NCBI GenBank assembly: GCA_022711765.1
Contig: JAKLEB010000001.1
Coordinates: 1,594,694-1,658,693, forward strand
Origin: Candidatus Krumholzibacteriota bacterium
GTDB lineage: Bacteria > Krumholzibacteriota > Krumholzibacteriia > LZORAL124-64-63
Length of the DNA stretch: 64,000 nt
Direction of reading: 5' to 3'
Shown: positions 17,545-24,894 of the stretch, piece by piece
Numbering within the stretch: the stretch's first letter is position 1
How the letters are laid out: each line of letters begins with the position of its first letter
The notes under the pieces: model-generated
Seen by the model: only the letters and a program-made list of their open reading frames with translations
Databases searched by the model: none
Told to the model about the DNA's origin: nothing
Program-made: the position numbers and the translations under genes

Positions 17545-18438
17545 ATGCGCCGATATTTATGGATTCCCTTGCTCGTGGCCGCCGTGGTCCTGATGGTCGT
17601 CGCCGTGGGCCTGAATCGGAATCTCGAACAGAGCCGTTCCGAATACGCAGCGCTGCAGGCCGAGGAAGCCTCGACGCGCGAGCAGTACAACCAGGCGATC
17701 GGCGAGATCGCCGCGATCCAGGACAGCCTCGAAGCCATCGTCATCGGCGAGGAAGGCGCCCGCAAACTCAAGGAGCAGCTCGACGCGGAGCGGAGCCTGA
17801 CGCGGGAGCGCTCGGATGAGACGATGGAACGCATCGCCGTCATCCGGGCCGGCGTCGAACGCGCCAAGACTCGCCTCCTGGACCTGGAGGCCCGCCTGGA
17901 CGAAAGCAACGTCAAGATCGCGGGCCTCGAGAAGCTGGTCCAGAACCTGCGCGCTTCGGTTGCGGACAAGGAGCGAATCGTCGCCCAGCTCACCACCCGG
18001 GTCGACGAGTTGCAGACGCAGGTCGCCGGCCTCACGACAAAGGTGCAGGAGGGCGAGCAGGTGATCGCCGAGCAGGAGATGACCATCGAGACCCAGACCG
18101 CAGCGATCGAGGACCAGCGACGCGAGATGGGCACGGTCTTCTACGCGATCGGCACCAAGGACGAGCTGAAGGACGCCGGCCTCGTCGTCTCCAAGGGCGG
18201 CATCCTCGGTCTCGGACGGACGTTGACGCTATCGGGCAAGTTCGAACCGTCGATGTTCACCCCCATGGACACGGACCAGCAGACCGTGATCCGCATCCCG
18301 GCCGAGGAAGCTCGCCTCCTCAGCGACCAGCCGATCGAGAGCTATTCCCTCGTGCCGATCGGCAAGGAGATGGAGCTGCAGATCCTCGATCCGGAGGCCT
18401 TCCGCGCGGTGAAGCACGTCGTGATCTTGAAATCCTGA
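17545..18438 (+). CDS. membrane-anchored periplasmic coiled-coil protein
   Basis: 297 residues; no family recognised. Residues about 4-23 form one membrane helix (L-W-I-P-L-L-V-A-A-V-V-L-M-V-V-A-V-G-L), followed by about 170 residues of heptad-rich coiled coil. The C-terminal 95 residues are a globular domain beginning V-F-Y-A-I-G-T-K-D-E-L-K-D-A-G-L and rich in beta strands. An anchored rod with a globular head suggests an envelope spacer or sensor. AAAGGAG precedes the ATG. It stands alone, with a strong hairpin directly after its stop. Confidence 0.75.
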   Translation: MRRYLWIPLLVAAVVLMVVAVGLNRNLEQSRSEYAALQAEEASTREQYNQAIGEIAAIQDSLEAIVIGEEGARKLKEQLDAERSLTRERSDETMERIAVIRAGVERAKTRLLDLEARLDESNVKIAGLEKLVQNLRASVADKERIVAQLTTRVDELQTQVAGLTTKVQEGEQVIAEQEMTIETQTAAIEDQRREMGTVFYAIGTKDELKDAGLVVSKGGILGLGRTLTLSGKFEPSMFTPMDTDQQTVIRIPAEEARLLSDQPIESYSLVPIGKEMELQILDPEAFRAVKHVVILKS

Positions 18439-18446
18439 ACCGCACA

Positions 18447-18474
18447 GGGGGGAGGGCGACCGCGTCCTCCCCCC
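18447..18474 (+). terminator. hairpin after the coiled-coil gene
   Basis: GGGGGGAGG pairs perfectly with CCTCCCCCC across a ten-base loop, starting nine bases after the stop. There is no T-tract, as is common in high-GC genomes. Confidence 0.6.
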
Positions 18475-18614
18475 GCGCTCCCACGGCCTGAAACAAGCAT
18501 ATTGAAGCGCCATTTATCAAAATATGCGCCCATCCGCATGACGCCTGCGATCGCGTCACGACCGGACGAGGAAACGACCTCAAAAAATGTCGGCTTCCCA
18601 GTGGTTGCAGGTTC

Positions 18615-18644
18615 TTGACGTTTATTCACGTTTTGTGATACACT
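18615..18644 (+). promoter_or_regulatory. promoter with GATACACTCG element for the small secreted protein gene
   Basis: -35 TTGACG (18615-18620) is followed by GATACACTCG (18637-18646); TACACT gives an 18-nt spacer and GATACA a 16-nt spacer. The same layout recurs at 41797. The spacer is AT-rich in an otherwise GC-rich region. Confidence 0.55.
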
Positions 18645-18721
18645 CGCCGCGGCTGATTCCGAGCTGGCCGGGATCCTCTGCATGGCGCCAGCGACCCAGG
18701 CATCCCGAAAGGGGGAATGCG

Positions 18722-19432
18722 ATGAACAAGGTTATCGTCCTCTTGCTCACCCTGCTCACGGCGACCGTCGCTTTCGCCGATAAACCGATCGACGGCGTCG
18801 TCGACGTGAACCAGATCGCCGCCCGCATCAACTGCCCGTTCGGTGTCCAGACCTACGTATGGGACTTCAACCAGGGCAGCCATGGCTTCACCACCTCGAC
18901 CTGCGACGCCTCCGGCGGCGTGCCCGCGTGGGCCTATGGCGCCGAACCCAACCTGGCCGGATACACCGTCTGGGGCACGGTCCTCGGCGGCAACTATCCC
19001 GCGAGCACCGGCGAGGCTCTGGTGTCCCCGAGCTTCCTGGTCACCCCGGCGACCTCCCTGGTGCAGGTCACGCACTACTTCGACACCGAGCTCAACTATG
19101 ACGGCTGCAACCTGATGGCTGGCGACCAGGTCATCATCCCCATGGAGGGCTACACGATCCCCGCGATCAGCCCCAGCACGTCGTACTATGCCTACTGCGT
19201 CGAAGGACAGCCGGGCTACTCCGGCCATGATCTCGCCGACTGGACCCTGATCACGAGCTGCTTCGACATCAGCGCGCTGATGGGCGAGACGGTCGACCTG
19301 CGGTTCCAGTTCGGCGCGGACACCAGCGTCCAGTATCCCGGCTGGTACCTCGCGAGCGTGATCGTGGGCGGCGAGACGGGGGTTCCGGTCGAGGCCCAGA
19401 CCTGGAGCGCGGTCAAGGGGCTGTTCAACTAG
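18722..19432 (+). CDS. secreted protein ending in a W-S-A-V-K tail
   Basis: 236 residues; no family recognised. A clear signal peptide (M-N-K-V-I-V-L-L-L-T-L-L-T-A-T-V-A-F-A) is followed by a beta-rich body. W-D-F-N-Q-G-S-H-G-F, then S-P-S-F-L-V-T-P-A-T-S and L-R-F-Q-F-G-A-D, recall carbohydrate-binding or MAM/lectin-type jelly-roll domains. The last residues E-A-Q-T-W-S-A-V-K-G-L-F-N resemble the end of the next gene's product, suggesting a shared anchoring or export tail. AAAGGGGG precedes the ATG. A strong promoter lies upstream and a hairpin downstream. Confidence 0.75.
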   Translation: MNKVIVLLLTLLTATVAFADKPIDGVVDVNQIAARINCPFGVQTYVWDFNQGSHGFTTSTCDASGGVPAWAYGAEPNLAGYTVWGTVLGGNYPASTGEALVSPSFLVTPATSLVQVTHYFDTELNYDGCNLMAGDQVIIPMEGYTIPAISPSTSYYAYCVEGQPGYSGHDLADWTLITSCFDISALMGETVDLRFQFGADTSVQYPGWYLASVIVGGETGVPVEAQTWSAVKGLFN

Positions 19433-19466
19433 ACGACTCGGTCGATCGAATCCCTGCGAATCCGGC

Positions 19467-19496
19467 GAGGGGACCCGGGGCGACCCGGGTCCTCTC
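19467..19496 (+). terminator. hairpin after the first W-S-A-V-K protein gene
   Basis: GAGGGGACCCGGG pairs with CCCGGGTCCTCTC (12 of 13 positions) across a four-base loop, 34 bases after the stop. There is no T-run. Confidence 0.6.
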
Positions 19497-19593
19497 CGTT
19501 GTGGGTCGTGCCGATTCTGAATGGCAGCTTCCGGCGTCGCGATCGTGTATACTCCCAGGCGTGGACCGTCACGAGACTGGGAGGTGATGAACC

Positions 19594-20076
19594 ATGCGCT
19601 TCCTGTTCATCGTTGCCTGTCTGACGCTGCCCGCCGCCGTCGCTGCCCAGCCCTGGTGCTGGAATCTCGACACCTTCGAGGTCACCGTCGTCGACTCGGA
19701 CGTCAAGATCGCCCACCATTCCGACCTGATCAACTGCTGCCCCGATCCCATCACCTTCGACGTCCAGGTTGGCGACGTGACGATCTTCGTCGAGGAGCAG
19801 TGGGAATCGCCCTGCGATTGCGACTGCTGCTACGACCTCGCCGTGGTGCTCGAGGAGGTGCCGGCCGGCTGGTGGATCCTGAGGTACCGCTGGTTCGACA
19901 TCGAGAGCGGCGGCTGGACCGACCGCACGTTCGAGGTCGAGGTGCCGGACCTCGGTCAAGGCTACGTGCCGGTGGTCGGGGAGATCGCGGACTCCGGTTG
20001 CCTGGAGGCGACGGCGGTGCCCGAGGAGCCGGCGCCGGCGCGCTCCTGGAGCGCGCTGAAGATCAGGTTCCGGTAG
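19594..20076 (+). CDS. small Cys-rich secreted protein ending in a W-S-A-L-K tail
   Basis: 160 residues with a signal peptide (M-R-F-L-F-I-V-A-C-L-T-L-P-A-A-V-A-A). The mature part is beta-rich and has clustered cysteines (N-C-C-P-D-P and S-P-C-D-C-D-C-C-Y-D), so disulfides or metal binding are likely. The tail R-S-W-S-A-L-K-I-R-F-R after a Pro/Ala/Glu spacer matches the end of the upstream secreted protein. GGGAGGTGATG precedes the ATG, and a TATACT -10-like site lies at 19548. The function is not known. Confidence 0.75.
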   Translation: MRFLFIVACLTLPAAVAAQPWCWNLDTFEVTVVDSDVKIAHHSDLINCCPDPITFDVQVGDVTIFVEEQWESPCDCDCCYDLAVVLEEVPAGWWILRYRWFDIESGGWTDRTFEVEVPDLGQGYVPVVGEIADSGCLEATAVPEEPAPARSWSALKIRFR

Positions 20077-20165
20077 CCGCGTCGGGGTTGCCCGCGGGCG
20101 GCCAGGACGCGCGCGGGGCGAGAACGCTGTCCGGACCCGCGAACGCCGGACCGGCACGGTGCCGC

Positions 20166-23100
20166 TCACTGGCCGGCGGGGGGATCCGTGCTCGGCCAGT
20201 ACTCGACGGTGTACCGGATCTCGGCGACCTCGCCCGGCTGCAGGGTCAAGAGAGGCGTTTCGAGCTCGAGGTTGATCTGCCGGTAGTGCGGGGCCCACCA
20301 GGTCCGCAGTTTCGCGAGATCCTGCGGCTCGAACCGCATCACCAGGCCGTACCGCTCGCGGTGGTTGTAGAACCCGATGGCGCCGCCCTCGAGGCCCTCC
20401 TCCAGCCGTCCGACGTCCGGCCCGCGGTCCTGATGCAGGTCGCGATTGAAAGCGAGCCAGCGGCCGTCGACGTCGACGTACGCGCCGAGATCGCGATGAT
20501 CGGCGCTGTCGGTCCCGGCATCCCACTCCGGATGCACCACGAGCCGCCGCGTGCGCGGCTCCGCGCTCCGGTTCGCGAGGGTGCTCACGCAGCGGATGAC
20601 GCCCCCCTCGAGGCCGAGCCGCCGCGTGTGGTCCACGCCATCCTCGCCGCGCCGGATCAGGACGACCTCGCCGGGAGCGCAAGCGGCCGCGTAGGGTCTG
20701 ACCGGCGCGTTCTCGTCGACGGTGCTCGCGTCCCAGTCCTCCCAGGTCCCGAAGCGCAGGTTGTTCCGGTAGGCGCGCAGGAAGCTCCGGCCGGTCGGCT
20801 TGTGCACCAGCTCGACCACGCGGCCGTTCTCGCCCGGCAGGACGACCCCGCGCCAGACGTCGTTCTCGAGCAGCACGGCCGGGCGTTCCGCGCGCAGCCG
20901 CTCCGCGAGCGCCGCGAGCGTGGTCCGCTCGTCCGGCATGGCGAGGCCGTGCGTCGCGGCGAGGCGCAGGTAGTCGTCGACGATGGTCTCGTACGGATGC
21001 GGGTACGATCGCTTGACCTGGCCGACCGCATATGCCAGCGGCGCGCCGGCCTCGAGCAGGGCGCGATGGGCCGTGAGCGACGCCCGTTCGACCCGGACGG
21101 CGAACGCCGGGCTCTCGGCGGCGGCGATGGCCTGGGCCCGGGCGAAGCGCTCCATCGCCTCGCGCGCGAAGTCGGCGTCGAGTCCCAGCTCTTCGGGCGT
21201 GGCGAAGCAGGTGGGGTGGATGCCGAGGCTCTCCGCGCGGTCGTGCAGGCGCTCGAGATACGCCAGGATCTCGGACGCGGCGAGTCCGTAGTGCAGCCGG
21301 CAGAATTCCTCGATGAGCGGCTGCGCATCGAGGTAGGGATTCCAGAGCAGCCGCGCCAGGACGTAGTTGCGCAGATCGCTCAGGTCGCCGCTCGTGCTGC
21401 CGCCGTGCGATTGGGCGAAGACGCCGCGCACGCCGAGGTCGGCGAAGAGGCGCAGGTTGGGCCCGAGGCTGCGGAAATTCGGGAACGGCAGGTCGTAGTA
21501 GCGGAAATCGGTGACGTAGGTCCAGACATACACCTGGCCGGCGATCGCGCTCCAGCCGCGCAGGTCGGCCAGGAACTCCGCGTTCTTCGCGCAGGATGGG
21601 TCGGTCAGCGCGTGCAGGCAGCAGCACTCGATGTTGGCGAGCTGGATCTGCACGTTCCCGGCCGGACGCAAGGTGGCGGGCGGCTTGCGCGTGTGCCAGT
21701 AGGCGAGGGTGCCGACCTGCTTGCCGGGCCAGCGCCGGGCGACCGTATCGGCGATGGCGTTGACGAAGGCCAGGGTCGAGCCCATGGGCGAGCCCTCGGC
21801 CTGGTGGATCGCCTCGCAGGCGGGACAGCGGCAGTAGAGGTCGTTGTCGGTCTGCGACACGCTGACGTTGTCGCGCTCGGGGTGTTCCGCGATCTCGGCG
21901 AGCACGGCCGCGGTGACGATCGACCGCACCGCGGGATTCGTGAGGCACGGCTGCGGTCCGCCGCCGAACGCCTCCACGAGGCGCGAACCGCGCACGAACG
22001 CGTAGTACTCCGGGTGCCCCGCGCCGTAGGTGGCGACCGGGAGCTGCTCGCCGAGGGTGTGGCTGATCAACCGCTGGGGGGTGACGCCGCCGAGGCTGTC
22101 GGCCTCGGTCACCGTGTTGCACCGCAGGCGCGCGGCGAAGGCCGGGAAGAGGCCGGTCTCGCCCAGGTACGGCCAGCGGAACGAGAACGGCGGCGTGTAG
22201 GCGAACGTCTCGCGCGGCAGCGGGCGCGCCGCGGCGCCGTCCGGCACGTGCGTGTGGCCGGCGGTCAGGAAGCGCACGCCGAGGTAGCGCTCGGCGAACT
22301 CGTACACGCCGTAGAGCACGCCGCGGGGCGAACCGCCCTCGACACGCAGCCGGTCGGCTTCGAGGCGCAGGACCAGCCCTTCCGCCGGCAGCGACGGATC
22401 GACGGCGAGGTTGACGGTGCGGGCGCCGCCGGTGTCTTCAGATGCTGCCGCGATCGCGACCTCGACCCCGGCCTCGTCGAGCAACGCGCGCAGCTCGCGT
22501 GCGGCGTACGCGACGGCAGGCGGAGCGTCCGGCGGGACGCGGATGCGCCAGCCGGCGAGGTCGGCCACGCGCCTCTCCTCGTTGTCCTGGTCGACACGCC
22601 CGAGTCGGAACGCCCAGGCGTGCCGGCACGGCGGCGCCGCCACCACGGCCGCGGGCACGCGGATCCGCGCGCCGCCGGCCACCGGCTCCCAGTCGAGCGG
22701 TTCGGCGTGACCGAGCAGGCGGACCTGCTCGCCGGGCCGCGGTTTCAGCCCGCCGATCACGAGCTCGGCCGGCAGCGGCTCGTCCGCCTCCGGCAGGTAG
22801 ATCGCGTGGACCACACTGTCGGCGCGCCGCCGCGTGAAGCAGATCTTGCCCTGCTTGAACGGGGCGATCGGCCGGGTGGCGTAGATCGCGTCGCCGTTGA
22901 CCTGCAGCCACTCCCCCAGCTCCCGCAGCCGCGCGACCGCATCGGGATGAAAGGTGCCGCGCCCGTCGGCGCCGGCGTTGAGGAGCAGGTTGCCGCCCTT
23001 GGCGACGACGTCGACGAGCAGGTGCACGAGCTGGCGCGTCGGCTTGTAGACGTCGTCCGCGTTGTACGACCAGGCGCCCGCGAGCGGCATGCACGTCTCC

Positions 23101-24002
23101 CACGGGTGGTCCCAGGGTTCGTCGGGGACCTTCTGCTCGGGCGTGCGGTAGTTCTCGTAGCGCCCGCCGGCCCAGCGGTCGACGATCAGCAATCCGGGCT
23201 GGTGGCGGCGCGCCATGGCGGCCAGACGGTCCATCTCGAGGTCCTGGTCGCGATTGTCCGGTGCGACCCAGGCCCCGTCGAGCCACAGGATGTCGAGCGG
23301 GCCGTAGCCGGTGCACAGCTCCTCGACCTGGGCGTGCGTGAAGTCGACGAATTTCCGCCAGATCTCGGGGTGGGCCCTGGGCCGGTAGTTGACGTTCCGC
23401 GTGCCGTGCTGCCAGTGCGGCGACCAGTACCACGGCACGTGCCAGTCGGGCTTGGAGAAGTAGGCGCCCACGCGCAACCCCTCGGCGCGGAACGCAGCGA
23501 AGAGCTCGCGGGTGACGTCGGCGCGCGGATCGTCGTGGAACGGACAGCCGGGGTCGGTGATCTTGTAGTCGGTCTGGCGGGTGTCGAACATGCAGAAGCC
23601 GTCGTGGTGCTTCGTCGTGAACACGAAGTAGCGCATGCCGGCGTCGCGAGCGAGCCGGGCCCAGGCGGCGGGGTCGAAGTCGACCGGGTCGAAGGTGTTC
23701 TTCAGACCGACGTAGGCGTCGTGATACGCCTGGTACGACGGCTCGGGCGGCGTGAGCCAGTCGACATCCTCCGAGCACAGGCCCCACGACTCGCACCAGC
23801 CCTTCTGGCTGTACGTCCCCCAGTGCACCAGGAAGCCCAGCTTGAGGTCCTGCCACGCCTCGAGCTTCGCCTGGACCGCGGGGTGGCCCTCCCTCACGTA
23901 GGGCACCCCGTCGTACTGGCCGAGCGCGACGATCGGCAGCAGCGAGAGGCACGCGATGGCGACGGCCGCAAAGCGGCGGCGACGGCAGCGACCGGCGGTC
24001 AT
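20166..24002 (-). CDS. GH29 alpha-L-fucosidase fused to a DUF4838 glycosidase-like module
   Basis: 1278 residues from the ATG at 24002, which follows GAGGAGGGG. After a signal peptide, residues about 35-470 are GH29 alpha-L-fucosidase: L-G-F-L-V-H-W-G-T-Y-S, T-K-H-H-D-G-F-C-M-F-D-T, and L-D-I-L-W-L-D242-G, where D242 fits the nucleophile. Residues about 480-590 look like the GH20b/GH67-type N-terminal beta-alpha domain (P-R-G-V-L-Y-G-V-Y-E-F-A-E-R). Residues about 600-900 are DUF4838-like, including C-R-C-P-A-C-E. A beta-rich C-terminal region of nearly 380 residues follows. The enzyme should act on fucosylated polymers outside the cytoplasm. The two units are normally separate proteins, so one chain carrying both is unusual. 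It belongs to a leftward glycan-degradation cluster. Confidence 0.82.
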   Translation of the reverse strand: MTAGRCRRRRFAAVAIACLSLLPIVALGQYDGVPYVREGHPAVQAKLEAWQDLKLGFLVHWGTYSQKGWCESWGLCSEDVDWLTPPEPSYQAYHDAYVGLKNTFDPVDFDPAAWARLARDAGMRYFVFTTKHHDGFCMFDTRQTDYKITDPGCPFHDDPRADVTRELFAAFRAEGLRVGAYFSKPDWHVPWYWSPHWQHGTRNVNYRPRAHPEIWRKFVDFTHAQVEELCTGYGPLDILWLDGAWVAPDNRDQDLEMDRLAAMARRHQPGLLIVDRWAGGRYENYRTPEQKVPDEPWDHPWETCMPLAGAWSYNADDVYKPTRQLVHLLVDVVAKGGNLLLNAGADGRGTFHPDAVARLRELGEWLQVNGDAIYATRPIAPFKQGKICFTRRRADSVVHAIYLPEADEPLPAELVIGGLKPRPGEQVRLLGHAEPLDWEPVAGGARIRVPAAVVAAPPCRHAWAFRLGRVDQDNEERRVADLAGWRIRVPPDAPPAVAYAARELRALLDEAGVEVAIAAASEDTGGARTVNLAVDPSLPAEGLVLRLEADRLRVEGGSPRGVLYGVYEFAERYLGVRFLTAGHTHVPDGAAARPLPRETFAYTPPFSFRWPYLGETGLFPAFAARLRCNTVTEADSLGGVTPQRLISHTLGEQLPVATYGAGHPEYYAFVRGSRLVEAFGGGPQPCLTNPAVRSIVTAAVLAEIAEHPERDNVSVSQTDNDLYCRCPACEAIHQAEGSPMGSTLAFVNAIADTVARRWPGKQVGTLAYWHTRKPPATLRPAGNVQIQLANIECCCLHALTDPSCAKNAEFLADLRGWSAIAGQVYVWTYVTDFRYYDLPFPNFRSLGPNLRLFADLGVRGVFAQSHGGSTSGDLSDLRNYVLARLLWNPYLDAQPLIEEFCRLHYGLAASEILAYLERLHDRAESLGIHPTCFATPEELGLDADFAREAMERFARAQAIAAAESPAFAVRVERASLTAHRALLEAGAPLAYAVGQVKRSYPHPYETIVDDYLRLAATHGLAMPDERTTLAALAERLRAERPAVLLENDVWRGVVLPGENGRVVELVHKPTGRSFLRAYRNNLRFGTWEDWDASTVDENAPVRPYAAACAPGEVVLIRRGEDGVDHTRRLGLEGGVIRCVSTLANRSAEPRTRRLVVHPEWDAGTDSADHRDLGAYVDVDGRWLAFNRDLHQDRGPDVGRLEEGLEGGAIGFYNHRERYGLVMRFEPQDLAKLRTWWAPHYRQINLELETPLLTLQPGEVAEIRYTVEYWPSTDPPAGQ

Positions 24003-24080
24003 GGACCCCTCCTCGGCTGGAGACCGAACTGCCACGATTCCCCCATCACCACTGGACGACCGCGCCAGCGCCTCGCGCGG

Positions 24081-24815
24081 TCACGGCGCCGCCTGGTGAC
24101 CGACCGGCACGATCGCCAGCGCACCTTCCCCCGGGGCGAGGCGGACCGCGCGTTCGACGGCGGCGTCGTCGAAGGCGCCGACGAAGGTGCCGCCCAGGCC
24201 GAGGGCCACGCACTGCAACAGCACGTTCTGCACGGCCGCTCCAGCTTCCATATCGACGTACCGCACGGCTCGCGCCCCGTAGCGCAGCTCCGTCCGCTCG
24301 ACGACCGCCGCGACGACGAGGATCGCCGGTGCGGCCTGCAGCCAGCGCTGGCCGGCGGCGGCGGCGGCCAGGTCCCCGCGAACGTCCCCGGCGGCGACCG
24401 GCGCCAGTCCATGGGACGCAGGCAGGTAGCGGTACACGCCGGCGTCGAGCCCGACCACGTGACCGGCCACCAGGTAGATCTCCAGGGGATAGGTTGCGCC
24501 GGCGGACGGCGCCGTCCGCAAGCCCCGCGGATCGGTCACGCCTTGGCCGGCCCAGAGCATTTGCCCGACCTCGGCGAGGGAGAGCGCGCGGTCCGCGAGG
24601 TCGCGAACCGAACGCCGATGCCGCAGGGCATGATCCAGCGTCACGGCAAGGTCCGTCCGCGGAGCCGGCAGCGCGAGAATCGCCGCCGCCTGGCCGGCCG
24701 CGCCGGCGGCCGCCTGACCGACGTCCGCAAGCAGCCCGGCGGCCACGGCCGCGGTCGCGGCCGCAACGGCCAGGAATACGCCGAGCAGGCACCGAGAATC
24801 GAATCGATTCGTCAT
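24081..24815 (-). CDS. SagB-like nitroreductase-fold protein
   Basis: 244 residues with an N-terminal signal or membrane helix. L-R-H-R-R-S-V-R-D-L, then L-S-L-A-E-V-G-Q-M-L-W-A-G-Q-G and T-A-P-S-A-G-A-T-Y-P-L-E, are the FMN-binding signatures of the SagB/ThcOx branch of nitroreductases. A-V-Q-N-V-L-L-Q-C-V-A-L-G-L-G near the end fits the same fold. Members reduce or oxidise small molecules or azolines with FMN. No YcaO or precursor peptide gene is nearby, so an azoline role is not supported. The ATG at 24815 follows GGGGAGG. It lies between two glycosidase genes with gaps of about 79 nt on each side. Confidence 0.82.
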   Translation of the reverse strand: MTNRFDSRCLLGVFLAVAAATAAVAAGLLADVGQAAAGAAGQAAAILALPAPRTDLAVTLDHALRHRRSVRDLADRALSLAEVGQMLWAGQGVTDPRGLRTAPSAGATYPLEIYLVAGHVVGLDAGVYRYLPASHGLAPVAAGDVRGDLAAAAAGQRWLQAAPAILVVAAVVERTELRYGARAVRYVDMEAGAAVQNVLLQCVALGLGGTFVGAFDDAAVERAVRLAPGEGALAIVPVGHQAAP

Positions 24816-24894
24816 GTCAACCTCCCCGATCCAGGTTGCCGGCCGGCGGCGCCGCCGCCGGCGGGACGCGGCCATTCCAGGTCGGCGGCGCCGT

